A model generated the notes under the pieces. That model saw nothing but the letters and a program-made list of their open reading frames with translations. It was not told the DNA's origin and searched no databases. Shown here piece by piece: positions 11,931 to 24,700 of a stretch of DNA of 64,000 nucleotides. The stretch is from Tethya wilhelma (taxonomy: Eukaryota; Porifera; Demospongiae; Tethyida; Tethyidae): NCBI GenBank assembly GCA_964030475.1, contig CAXIPT010000002.1, forward strand, positions 16,614,749 through 16,678,748, read 5' to 3'. Position 1 is the first letter of the stretch; each line of letters opens with the position of its first letter. A program made the position numbers and the translations under genes.

Positions 11931-12189
11931 GTTAGTGAATGGAGTTAATAACTACCACTATTAATTGTTAATAAATCAAAAAAAATGAATTGAACGTGTA
12001 GGCATTACATCCTTAAGGTTACGGGCTACAGTTAGTGCATGAATATGCTAAACAACTTATAAAAAGTGTATGCCAAAAAATCTTTTATTCATTACAGACT
12101 GCACAATGCTGCAACAAAGTTCACTCTAAAGCAATAATTATGATATTTTTAGCTACATAGTTTGATTGTGCAGTTCAAAGGAGGATTCT

Positions 12190-12600
12190 TTCATTTTTAT
12201 TATTAAGCCTCAGCGCGTGCGTAGCACGTGCAGAGGGTTACGGTAGTCGTTTTGTCTGTCTGTCTGTCTGTCCCATCGAAATCTCAAGAAAGACAGCTCT
12301 AGCGACAAAATTGATGGTACTTACGTTCATAACTCTGAATGATCTTGTAAAAATATATTTTTTGCTGTCCAAAACACTGTAGTTCTTGAGTTTTGAGGCT
12401 TTGGTGCTTCTTTGAACGCTTAGCTTCGAGGCCACGCCTACTAATTTGGTGTGCGTTATCTAGAATTTGTGTTGCTGAGGTCCAATGCTGCATGGCTCTT
12501 TGCATGCATGGCTGTTGGTTAGTGTTGTTTGGCAAGACAGACATGAGTTGGTCTGCTTTCTATGTAAGCATATAGGGCATGCAAAGACTTTACACAAGCT
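12190..12600. repeat. dispersed repeat with GCCTCAGCGCGTGCG start and (GTCT)n
   Basis: The segment GCCTCAGCGCGTGCGTAGCA to CCCATCGAAA at about 12207-12282 recurs at 34408-34475. The segment around 12417-12471 (cgaggccacgcctac) recurs in reverse complement at 30774-30820. These are members of one dispersed family interrupted by scaffold joins at 34476 and 30821. No coding frame was recognised. Confidence 0.65.
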
Positions 12601-12744
12601 ATAGATCATTATAGCTAATGCATCTGTGGTTAGCTAGGCTCTTACTGAGGCCCAGCTCAGTGCTAGACTTTGACGGCAGCTGAGTATTCCAATGCATGTA
12701 CATAACCGTAGCAGAGCTCATCTGGTTTATAGTCTGTAACATGT

Positions 12745-14361
12745 GCTGCTTCACTGGCACCATTGTGGTCAGAGTGATGAGAGCTTTCAAATGATATGGT
12801 TTACTTGTGAAATTGGAAAATGGTAATTTTTGTCCAAATCGCACTTGACCAAAGGCTGATGATTTTCATCAAAATTTAAATCTGACATCAAAATATATCA
12901 TTTGTAAGACCTCTTTGTGCTGATCACAATGGTACCAATCCCAGCTCAATACGAACTTCCTATGCTGAGATATTCTTAATAATGTGTTGAGAACCTATAC
13001 CATCATACAGTGATGAGAAACCAAGAACCTAAAACCATCATACAATGTACGTGATGAGAAACCAAGAACCCAGCAACACATTACCAGGCTTATCTCAGCC
13101 TAGGAAGGTCGTATTGAGATGGGACTGGCACCATTGTGGTCAGAGTGATGAGAGCTTTCAAATGATATGGTTTACTTGTGAAATTGGAAAATGGTAATTT
13201 TTGTCGAAATCGCACTTGGCCAAAGGCTATAATCCATGGTTTTTGATGATTTTCAGCAAAATTTAAATCTGACATCAAAATATATCATTTGTAAGATCTC
13301 TTTGTGCTGATCACATTGGTACCAATCCCAGCTCAATACGAACTTCCTATGCTGAGATATTCTTGATAATGTGTTGAGAACCTATACCATCATACAGTGA
13401 TGAGAAACCAAGAACCTAAAACCATCATACGTGATGAGAAACCAAGAACCCAGCAACACATTACCAGGCTTATCTCAGCCTAGGAAGGTCGTATTGAGAT
13501 GGGACTGGCACCATTGTGGTCAGAGTGATGAGAGCTTTCAAATGACATGGTTTACTTGTGAAATTGAAAAATGGTAATTTTTGTCGAAATCGCACTTGAC
13601 CAAAGGCTATAGTCCATGGTTTTTGATGATTTTCATCAAAATTTAAATCTGGCATCAAAATATATCATTTGAAAGATTTCTTCACGCTGATCACAATGGT
13701 ACCAATCCCAGCTCAATACGACCTTCCTATGCTGAGATATTCTTGATAATGTGTTGAGAACCTATACCATCATACAGTGATGAGAAACCAAGAACCTAAA
13801 GCCATCATACGTGATGAGAAACCAAGAACCTAAAACCATCATACGTGATGAGAAACCAAGAACCCAGCAACACATTACCAAGCCTATCTCAGCCTAGGAA
13901 AGTCGTATTGAAATGGGACTGGCACCATTGTGGTCAGAGTGATGAGAGCTTTCAAATGATATGGTTTACTTGTGAAATTGGAAAATGGTAATTTTTGTCA
14001 AAATCGCACTTGACCAAAGGCTATAATCCATGGTTTTTGATGATTTTCATCAAAATTCAAATCTGGCAATAAACCATATCATTTGAAAGATCTTTTTGTG
14101 CTGATCACAATGGTACCGATCCCAGCTCAATACGACCTTCCTAGGCTGAGATATTCTTGATAATGTGTTGAGAACCTATACCATCATACAGTGATGAGAA
14201 ACCAAGAACCTAAAACCATCATACAATGTACGTGATGAGAAACCAAGAACCCAGCAGCATATTACCAGGCTTATCTCAGCCTAGGAAGGTCGTATTGAGA
14301 TGGGACTGGCACCATTGTGGTCAGAGTGATGAGAGCTTTCAAATGATATGGTTTACTTGTG
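12745..14361. repeat. tandem repeat, about four units of 371-414 bp
   Basis: The landmark GGACTGGCACCATTGTGGTC recurs at about 12752 (first copy with a slightly different start), 13122, 13502, 13916 and 14303, giving periods of about 371, 380, 414 and 387 bp. Unit length differs mainly in the number (two or three) of an internal subrepeat of about 34 bp, CCATCATACGTGATGAGAAA plus CCAAGAACC. The array ends at the N at 14362, so its true length is unknown. No conserved protein is encoded. Confidence 0.9.
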
Positions 14362-14362
14362 N

Positions 14363-17071
14363 ACCAGTCCTATAGCTGGGCTATAATATTATTAGCTGTA
14401 TATTAACATTATTATGGTTATACTTCTCTGCAGCTCTCCTAGCAATGTCGATACCAATAATGGCATTTTGTAAGATCGACAGGCTGATTAGTAGATTAGT
14501 ACAAGCCAACGGAAATGTTACTGCTGCTGTAGCCTGCCACAGTCCTACTTCAGAGCCCATCGCAGATATTGAAATTTGTATTTTAAAATAAGATAATTAG
14601 TTTGTTTGTAGAAACTTCTGCATAATTATGTGATGGTCCATTAGAGAAGTAGAGAAGATACAATGCCACAAAGAATAGTTCTGCTCCATAACTGAGGAGA
14701 TAGAGTCCAAACTATAGAATGTTGTTTGATTGCTTGTAATCATTATACATATAATGTATAACTCAGGCTGCAAAGTTATGCTGAAAAGCCTGTGAAACTA
14801 ATATAATCTATGATCAAACTCACATCACTGTAGTAATTTAAAATTTCAGAACCTTATTGCTTGTATCCTTATGACTCTTATGGCCTAGGAGTGTAGAGCT
14901 GCACAAAACTGTGACACATTGACATGAACCCAGCTAGATGTCTCAACAAAGGACAATTCTTTATTCCCAAAAATTCCAATTCCCTATTGTAGCAATATAA
15001 ACAGAACATCCAAGAAGAGGACAACCTCTCTACAAAGGTCAAACAAGCCGAATTTATATTGTCTCCAAAGTGTCCTTTGTTTGGAGGTTTTGCTGTATTC
15101 GCCTACAAAATTAATTTTGAGTCTTTTCTATAGCATGCATGCACATTATGGGGAATAATATTATTGCCGTAACCATTTGACCCCGTGCATAATACGTGCT
15201 AATATTACAATTATATTTGGGTGTACATTTAAATTTAGTGTAATGCTTATGCTGAACTGTTATTAAAAAAAAATATGAAAAAATTCTGTGCATCATCTGT
15301 CTGAACTAGTGCATGTTGCATGTGAGGATTGATCTCCATTTTAATTAATTACCTATGCTTTCGGATCCATGCTTTTGATATATCAAAGTAGACAATCAGC
15401 TGAAAGAGTATCATGTACTTGGGGTAGAGGACACACAGTCCCATCAAAAATATTACATCAAAAGGCTCCTTGACTATATAGTTTTTTAGGGTGAAATATT
15501 TTGTGTTGTATGTATCTATGGCCATTCCTATGTACTACTGTCTTCACTTCAAGTGTAGCCACCATTTGTTACCGGTAAAGGTCATCATTATGTAAAATAA
15601 ATTACACAGGCAGCATACATCTACACACATGGCACATGCATTCTGTTTCTACATAACGTGACTAGTATACTGTATGTAATAGGTTATATCACGGCACGAG
15701 GAATGTATATGACATTTATTGCATCGAATCTTGAGGGCATGCAGCGCCCGAGGGCTGAGGTGATATAAGTATTACATACATTTTTATCATGGCTACATTT
15801 CGGCTCGTTACTATATATAGAGCTTTCTGAGAGCCTTATCAACAAGGGTTCATGCTTAGTAACAAACCTTAATTTGCCAAGACAAATTCAGTACATCTTG
15901 AATCAGTTGTATAGTATTGCAACTTCGACTCCTGAACTCCTAACCTCCTTCGTTGCTAGAAAACATTCGAATACACTCTGTGCCAGCTCAGTTTAGCTTG
16001 GGAATGGTAGAATGAGCTAGTAGCTTCTTTAAATCTCTAGAACCACCGCTCTCTGACCTGATCCTTTTTTTTTATGTTCACTAATATTGCTCCCTATATG
16101 TATGACAAAATAGTAGTATAACCATTTGTATACGTATATACAGAAGTGAAGTTGCATGTATTTGTATCCTGACTTACAATGTGCCATAGTCTTACCTATT
16201 ACATTGGGAATAAACAACAGTATATTTTCTTTGGCCATTTGTAGCTGTCTTATATACTGTGAGCAACTCTATCTACGTATTGTCAGACTCTCTGCATGCA
16301 ATTTGACTGAGTAGAAATTATGTAGTTATAGAGCAGCAACTGCAGTAACAATTCGTATTATCCCATTATACCCTTTTATTATAATTACACTAACACATTT
16401 TGCATTCATGACCAGAAACGGCCTTCCACTAAAATGTATAGTGAATTAAAATGTATAGTGAGCAATTACCAGTTTTGGTACTAATATGGCTTGGCCATTA
16501 GAGACGTAATATTCAAATAATTTATGTCACAATAATTGAACTCATTTTTTTTGGCATAATAATTATTCCACCTTAATATATAGTATTAGATACATTGATC
16601 ATCCTATGGTTCCTTTTTGACTATTCACTTAATTGGAAATTGCCCAGCATGTACTATGACCCATGCAGAGGAGGTATACGATACATGAGTATCAGTTTTG
16701 TTTGCTAATAAATTTAGTCAGATGCACCTGTCATGCTAAGTCAGCAAAAGCAATTTCTACACCAACGAGATCTAGAGGGATACTGGAAAAGTACTGCCCC
16801 TCCAACATAGTAATACACCATAGATAATATATTATCTATGGATACACACTCGTACTCACACATATAATCTCATCACACTTTCCCCCTTATTCACATACAA
16901 AATATTATGTAAGTTTTAATTGGTGGCAGCTGTTTAACCCTCAGTGCAATGATCCAGTGCTTTTCTTGCACATAAATTACAGTATAGCTGAGCGATAATA
17001 TAAACACAGTGAAACATTGACCATAAGGCTTGAGCTTCCAGTCAGTAAGTCAGCAGCCTGTCAAAATGAGG
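14363..17071 (-). repeat. right arm of the inverted CDIPT duplication
   Basis: Reverse complement of 6990-9690. On its right side it runs without a break into the 3' flank of the PH-BTK/WD40/ZU5 gene. This copy therefore probably has the true chromosomal context. Confidence 0.85.
14381..16238 (-). pseudogene. CDIPT: phosphatidylinositol synthase (CDIPT), incomplete copy on right arm
   Basis: Same exons as the left copy on the opposite strand: start exon MAKENILLFIPNVIG at 16238-16196, a middle membrane exon near 15353-15473, and a last exon containing VGLWQATAAVTFPLA and IDIARRAAEK. Compared with the left copy, two extra bases after GAGAAG remove the TAA and extend the frame 14 codons to a TAG at 14381. 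A 4-bp indel lies just after the FSNGPSH codons. The catalytic exon is missing here too, so both alleles or copies lack it, which argues against chance loss in one contig. It may be the neighbour of the large gene at 17.5-28 kb in tail-to-head order on the same strand. Confidence 0.65.
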
Positions 17072-17476
17072 TTAATTCTTGTGGTTTTGTACAGTGTGTA
17101 TAGCAGCGTGCAGTCATGTGACAGAATTTTACACTGAGCTAAAGCATCATGATTGTTGAAACAAAGAGTGTACACTCTTGTTGAAACACATCTCCACTTC
17201 TACTTCAAATGTATACACAGCTGCCATCAAGAAACTAACTGACCTAAGCATCCAACAAAAGTCATCATTTTAACATTATTATTTTAGATTTCAATATTAG
17301 ATAAACCACAAAATGTCATGCATTAGCTATAGAGCTTTGGTTACACTAACTGTGATCAGCAAGCAAAAAAACAAAACAGCTATACATGAATACAACATAG
17401 AATACTAGCTTTATTACAATTCTTAAACATTTTAAAATACACGGGCAGTGCTGTAAAGAAATAATATCTCTTTGTA
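17072..17476. other. intergenic; poly(A) signal of the PH-BTK/WD40/ZU5 gene
   Basis: No gene. AATAAA on the minus strand at 17415-17410 lies 62 nt beyond the second possible stop (17477) of the upstream gene and fits its 3' end. Confidence 0.5.
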
Positions 17477-17785
17477 TTAGACTAGTGCCTTTAGAACAGT
17501 ACCTTTCTCAATCCTCCTTGCTATGCCCGACTGATCGATAATCTTTAATGCTTTGCAAAGACTTGTCCATGTTGGAGTCCCACTTTTTTCTATAACATCA
17601 TCGATCGGCTTGCTTTAGCCAAGAGTCAATCATATCATCTGGAAGAGTCTTCATCCTTTTCAAGTTTGATCGAAACAAACCTAGGGCCTGACCAAGAAGA
17701 ATAATTTCTCGTTCGTCTAAATCTTTGATGTAACCATGAATATCAATGTGCTCCCTTTCTGTTAGAGCTGTATATTTAGCATATG

Positions 17786-17853
<68 letters not shown>

Positions 17854-18692
17854 GGAACTTAATTTAATTCTCACCTGACTCTAGGTCAGTACTTGGACTA
17901 GCAACATTACCTCTTGTAGATACTGTAAACAACAATAATTATACTTTTGTCAACAATTAGTTATCAATATAATTATAACAAGTCTGAAGTATACGTGACT
18001 CATACAGTTTCATCATAATGTTCAGGCTCTACCTGGTGGTAAGATTAACTCAGTGTTAAGTTTATTTTCTGCAGATCCAGTGACATAAACTAGTATGCTG
18101 CATTCTTTATGTCCACTCTTCATTCGAACTGTCATTGTAACTCGTGGTGGGTACAATAAAGTTAGATGATCTAGTTTCAGTATAGATGGATCAATCTTCA
18201 AAAAGTCAACTTCAGACATTTTAATCTGAGAGTAGAGATGTATACTATGCATAACATTACTTAATTTGTGTGTTAATAACCATTAATAATTACTATTTTG
18301 AAAGGATTCTAGGACACTCAACCTTACTACAGAATTCAAAATCAATACTAGCACAATTTTGCACACACCCAAATGTATACGGGTATAGTCCTGGTACAGT
18401 ATTAGTTTTCTGTCTAAATAGTTCATAGTTAATATCTTGCCAGATATTGGGTGTAGTTTTGCAATAAGTCGGCTGTCATGACTCAAATGAGAAATATCAA
18501 TCTTCAAATGCTGATCTTCACAATCTTAATTCAAATTGAAAACGGTCATGACAACTAGCCAGGTAGTTATGAAGCCGTGCTTGCATTTTAAGTGCCTATG
18601 AATTATTGTATTATATAATACCAACACTCCGAGGCTATAATATAATGATGAATTTCATGATACACATGTATGCACCATACAAACAATGTCAT

Positions 18693-18745
<53 letters not shown>

Positions 18746-21700
18746 TTTTACTACTTGTATGATTATACAGTAACTGTTTTAGCTACAGGTAGACATACAC
18801 AATATGGTATGAGTCTATTGTAAAGGACTTGTATATCAATATAATAATTATGGTCTGTTTAAAAAAAGAATTCAAAACTGTACAGTAACTGCCTGTAAAA
18901 CAAATCGCATGATTAACAAAACTATAATAAAAATATAAATGTATACTTATAATTATAATAAAATTACATGACAATAGATCTCTAGCTATACATTAATTAT
19001 TGTCATAATGATGATTGCATGAACACATATAATATAATAATTATTAATATTGCTAGGTCACTGACCCTCCTCTATAGGATTAACTGTTTGAGTCATTTCT
19101 GGAGGGAAAATAATACAATCATACAGTAAGCTACAATGTATTAATTCTGGTTACATGACTTTCAACCAATCAGATATTATGTTAAAAGTGTACAATAAAT
19201 CACGTAAAGCAAAGATAAAGTTCTGGCTATAGCACTCAATAAAAAAAAGAACACTTCAAGAACCATTTCCTGCAATCCATTTGTAGAAGCTGCTTGGTTA
19301 AAAGTTAACGAGATAAATTTTATTCCTGGAAATGGCTGTTTTCAAGAATGATGGGGCAATAATATATAGTCTCAGTTTTACTTCACTATTGGAACTGAGT
19401 CTATAATACCACGTAAATTATGTGTCTGTACCTTCGTTGGACAAATTCTGTGCACCTGGACCATAAGAGACTATAGGAAATGGCATTGGTCCATGAGGCA
19501 ATATGGCTGCTCCATTCATGAGTCCTGCCACTAGACTAGGCTGTTCTTCATCAATCAAACCATTAACTGGGTCAGCATGAATTGTGCATGTCGTGTCGTG
19601 GTGGGAGACCAGGAAACATGAACAGTGAATGAGGTATACACATGAATGCCATAATATAAACAATTATGTACCATACCATGGTCTTCATCTTGTTCAATAG
19701 AAAAACTTTCCTGAGCACTTTTCTGCAATAATGTATAAAGAAACAAGGGTAGCAAACATACAACAAATTACTGCAGATACATGGCTAACATGTTGTAATC
19801 AAGAGATCAGAATTGGCTAATGTTTCAATACACAACATAACTACATGCATACACTCACCATGCTTGCAGTGGACACTGAACCATATGATCTTCGACGTGC
19901 AATTGAAGCACTTCTACTGCAATGACAACTGTTCTTGTATTCCACTACACATATAGGGGAAGTAACAATTAATTGTATACCCATGCAACTACACATTACA
20001 GCCAATCTACAACCAGTTAGCACCAGAATGACCCTATCTACTCATACACTATCCAACAATAATAGGGTACATGCACATGGCATCAGTATTACAATATCAT
20101 CATGTACATACCACTAAGCTTTATCTCTGGAGAAATATCATTCAAAGCTTCACACAGTAAGGTGAAGTGGCCGGGATGATCCTTGAGAGAATCAGAAACA
20201 GCATCCAGAACATCAAGATTTCTGTAGGCACGGTCTTCTTTACGATCCTTTGCTTTATCAAGAATATCTCTCTCAATAACTCTGTAGGAAAAGAGCTTTA
20301 GAGCTAGTCTCAATGGGTCCACCTTTTCTGCAATGTCAGACAACTTGGTTCGCAATGCCTCTCTTGCACATTCAGTATGCACTTGATCACTGGGAGTCAC
20401 TAAAACTGAGTCTCCTGAAGTGATATGCCTCATACCTAGCAAGCATTCATATATAGAATGGGTATTATTATGTGAATTTAATGTTATACCATGCAGTGTC
20501 CACAGTATCATTCTAATACACCTTACCCATGCATAGCTGTGTGTGCCTGCACTTATAGCAGCAGAACTTGAGCCAATTTTGGGAGGTGGCTCAATTAGAG
20601 ATGGCTGCATGCCTTCGCTTAGTTTTTGAGCGGGTTAGTTACCACAACATAATGTATGACAGTTGCATGCCAGTGTATATGTATGAAATTTAGTTCTCTT
20701 TTCTGTCGATTTCTGTTGTGAAAGACTATGCTCAGCTAGGATCCGAATTATTGTTAATATCCTTACTCCTGCATGCATGAGCACATATAGATCAGATCAT
20801 CTACAGCATTTGATGACAGTTATATCCACTTGTGCATTTTCATACTATCTCCAAGTGGTGTTTTGGTGACTCAGACCCTATATACCATCAACTTTGGAGT
20901 TGAAAAAGAACCATCCCACACTGTTACCGACTGTCATCACTGTGATCACAATAAAAATACTGTTGAAATTTCAGGCATAAAATTTATATAACAATGTGCT
21001 ATGTTCCCGAGACTGATGGTAAAGCTAGGGTCTCCAAAGTCTGCCTGCATGGTTAGGGCTTGTTAGAATCTCAGGCTCTTCCACGTAGTCTTACGCAACA
21101 GAATTGGTAAAAAATATTTATATAGAAGTAAGCTTTAATCATACACTGGCAACTGTCATACATTATGTTGTGGGAACTACAGCCCGCTCAAAAAAGATAA
21201 GTGAAGGCAGCCATCTCTGATTTGAGCCACCTCCCACATTGGCTCAATTTTGTGCAGTCAATTAAGCACTTACGAGGTTGGTGTTCACAATTCAGAGAAA
21301 CAGTGAACTGACATTCAGCTCTTCCTTGAATCATCATAGACCCAGGAAACATCACCAGAGTTTGAATATCTTTTGTAGCTCTACGACCATTGATCATGAC
21401 AGTAAACCGAGGTGGGTATGTCTTGTTTGCACACATGAAGACTAGCTCTTTACAAGATGGTATATCCCAAAAACAAACATCTTTACGATAGATCTATAAA
21501 ATAAACAGACATGCTTATACAATGTCATTCTAAATTGACATGTGCTATATATATATGCATGCTTTAATTAACCTAAAAACACAAAAAAAATCACAATATC
21601 AATGCATCAATTTAATTATCAACCTTGTTTATTCCATCTTTTAGCATGAACTTCCATCCATGGCCAGTATCCAAGTTCTCCTGAAATTTGATGTGAATTG

Positions 21701-24700
21701 CTGGATCACTGCTATCACTATCATCTGAAAACCTGACTGCTCTCATGGTTAATTTGAAATCTGAATCAGGATATTGCTCCTCAATTGTCTGTACGAGGAA
21801 AAGTAAATGATTTCAAGTACATTATGGTCACATTGTTTTCAGAGAGAATGATATAATTATACCTTGATACAAGTGGGGAGGTAATAGGGAAGACAGTACT
21901 CAATAGTCAACTCTGATTGAGAGAGTTGGCTGTTTGGTATTGCCTCAACAAGGCAGAACTTCGCCTTGTTTGTGTCTTCTTTGAAGTACTCTCCTACACA
22001 ATAACAACAGCAATGCTTGACAGAGATCTTGACAAACTGAATGCGAGTCTTGCGATCTGTTAATAGAGTCAACTCTGCATCTTCAACTTTACTCATCTTG
22101 TAAATACCCTCTTCCCCAGTTGCTGAATCAATAATGCAGGCTTTGAAGATGGCTAATCGTTGACAGTCTTCTTCATTTTCACAATCGATGTAGATAGGCA
22201 TTATCAACTCTATTGGCTTGTTGAATTCCACTTCAGGCATTGGAGTGATGGAGAGGATGGCTGAAACCGGACGGACATGTGCATCATCTTCAAACTTGAA
22301 AAGACTAAAATTTAATGGTCCATGTCGAAGTACACCATACTTAAGTCTTGTGCTGCAGCTGGTATCTTGTGGAATAGCTCCCTTTGGTACTGACAATGTA
22401 ATGGCATCATCTTTCAACACACAGGTCACACTTGATTCACTATCTACTGTCAGAGTTCCAGTTCTGATAAGTTTTAATTTGATGCCTCTACTGGACTTGC
22501 AGGGGACTGTAAACGAATAAAAAAATTTACATCATACACCAACACATTGAAATAGAGGGAAAATAAACTGTCAAACTCCTTTGTTACTTACTTTTCCACA
22601 TAATTAAAGCACCATCATTATATCCAACTCCAAGTGTTTGACAATCCTTTGAGTATGTCAATGATGTCACTGCAGTAACAGGTGTCTGGAAAACAACCCA
22701 TATCACACTAAAGTGATGGTTATGTTAAAGAATCAATGCAGCTTTAAATCTTTTAACAACTGTATATTATAGCAAAATTGTAGGTGTGTATGCATGTGAT
22801 TCAATAGATTTTGATTCCAATTAGGAGTCACGGTACAGAGTACTTAAAACTTTGTCAAAATAGAAGCATTGAAGTGTCCAAATAATTCTATATATAGGTG
22901 TGTCCAAAATTGCAATTAAAAAGTGGGGTGGCATACGCTAATGTTAGCCTCGTACCCAGGCCACTTCCTTTTTAATGTCTACTAGAATTTTTCTTGCTGT
23001 AAATCATAATGCTTTTTAGTCACATGACATTGTATGCATAAGTGAACAGTCAAAGGTGAGAGCTATGCAGGCCAGTTATAACAAAATGGCAGATCAGCTA
23101 GGGCACATGGCAATGACCATATATAGTTCATTTTAGGCCATGCATGGTACATCATGCAGTATAGTGAGGTTCAATGAACACAGAGGAAATCGGAGGTACT
23201 GGTACAATATACATGAGTGACATTATAGGAACCAACTGTCACATGCAAATGTCAAGATAGGTATTGCTCAAAACATGCAATGGTAATAGCATAATTCTAT
23301 AAGTGGTTATTTCAAATTAGCATAAAATTTTACCTAAATTAGCTACATATTGTGACCCAGTCCTTAATGCTCCCAAGCAAAAAACACTATAAATTTATGG
23401 CATGAGGTATAGCCTGACTATAATTCCTTGTACAAGATAGGCCTGTTTTCTGAAAATTTTGAGTCACTGTGTTAGTTTAATGCACATGTATATAATTGGG
23501 GGTCTTTTTCTTATACCTTGAACATAGGGAGGGTAAATTGTTTAGAAGTTGATGATGTCAGAGGTTCACCAAAGATCTTGACTTGTCCAGAGCTCAAACC
23601 GACAGAGAGGTAACTGCTAGTTGGTGAGTAACTAAGACTTGTAACAATGCCATCTGTTAGTACGATAACATTGCAAGTTTTATTCATGCATGCCAGCAAA
23701 TTTAATTATCATGGGTAGGTATTACCTGGAAATGGATAGCTGAAAACAAGTTCTTGACTTTTGGGCCTGAAAACTCTGAAATGATTTCCACAGCCAACTG
23801 CAAGCTGCCTATATACAGCATATTCCTTAGTATAATAACTATAATTATTATTACTGTATAGCGGGAAAATTTTGCGGTGCGTGACTTTCGCGGATGTCTC
23901 TATTCAAACATTTTTGCGTTTTAATTTGCTAATGAGCTGTACCAGCCCATGCATATTATACATTACAGAGAATTTTGTGGAAAACTTTTACAGCTGGATT
24001 GTGATCTACAAAACCAAAAAAGAGTTAAACCTCGCGAAACTTTCTTGCAATACAGTACGATATAGTATATAAAATTAATGTATACCTCTGGAAAATCACA
24101 TTTGTAAACTGAATTATATTTGCATTTGGTATATGGAAGCAAATGAACTGTATCACCAATGATTATACCTTCCATCATGTGAAAATGATGTATGAACATC
24201 TGCTACATGTTGACTCCTTGCTTGACTTTCATGACTACTGGTATCAAGCTGCTGCTCCCACACTTGCTGATTTTGGTCACAGTCAAAAATGTAAACACGA
24301 GGACTACTATCACTGTCAGTAGCTCTCAGGCCAACAGCAAGCCAAGGTTCGTTGCGATTTGAAGATACAGAGAGACTGTTAATAAAATTAAAAGGATGCT
24401 CAAGTGCAACATTCTGAATCACTAGTATTATAACTTTAGCATGCATTTGAGAACACTCTGGTCTATAGTATCTATTAGGAACTCACTAGCTGGATACGTT
24501 AACAACCACCAACCTGGATATCATGTGTGCTATGCTATTGATGCATAGTTGTGCCTTTGGTTTGATTTCATCAACCACATCATCACTTGACTCAGAACAC
24601 AATGAATGCACAGGAGGCCACACATTAATGACAGGACTATCATAGGCAGCTGACACAAGAGAGCCATCTGGTCTAAACGCACAGTAATGAGGCTTGCCAC

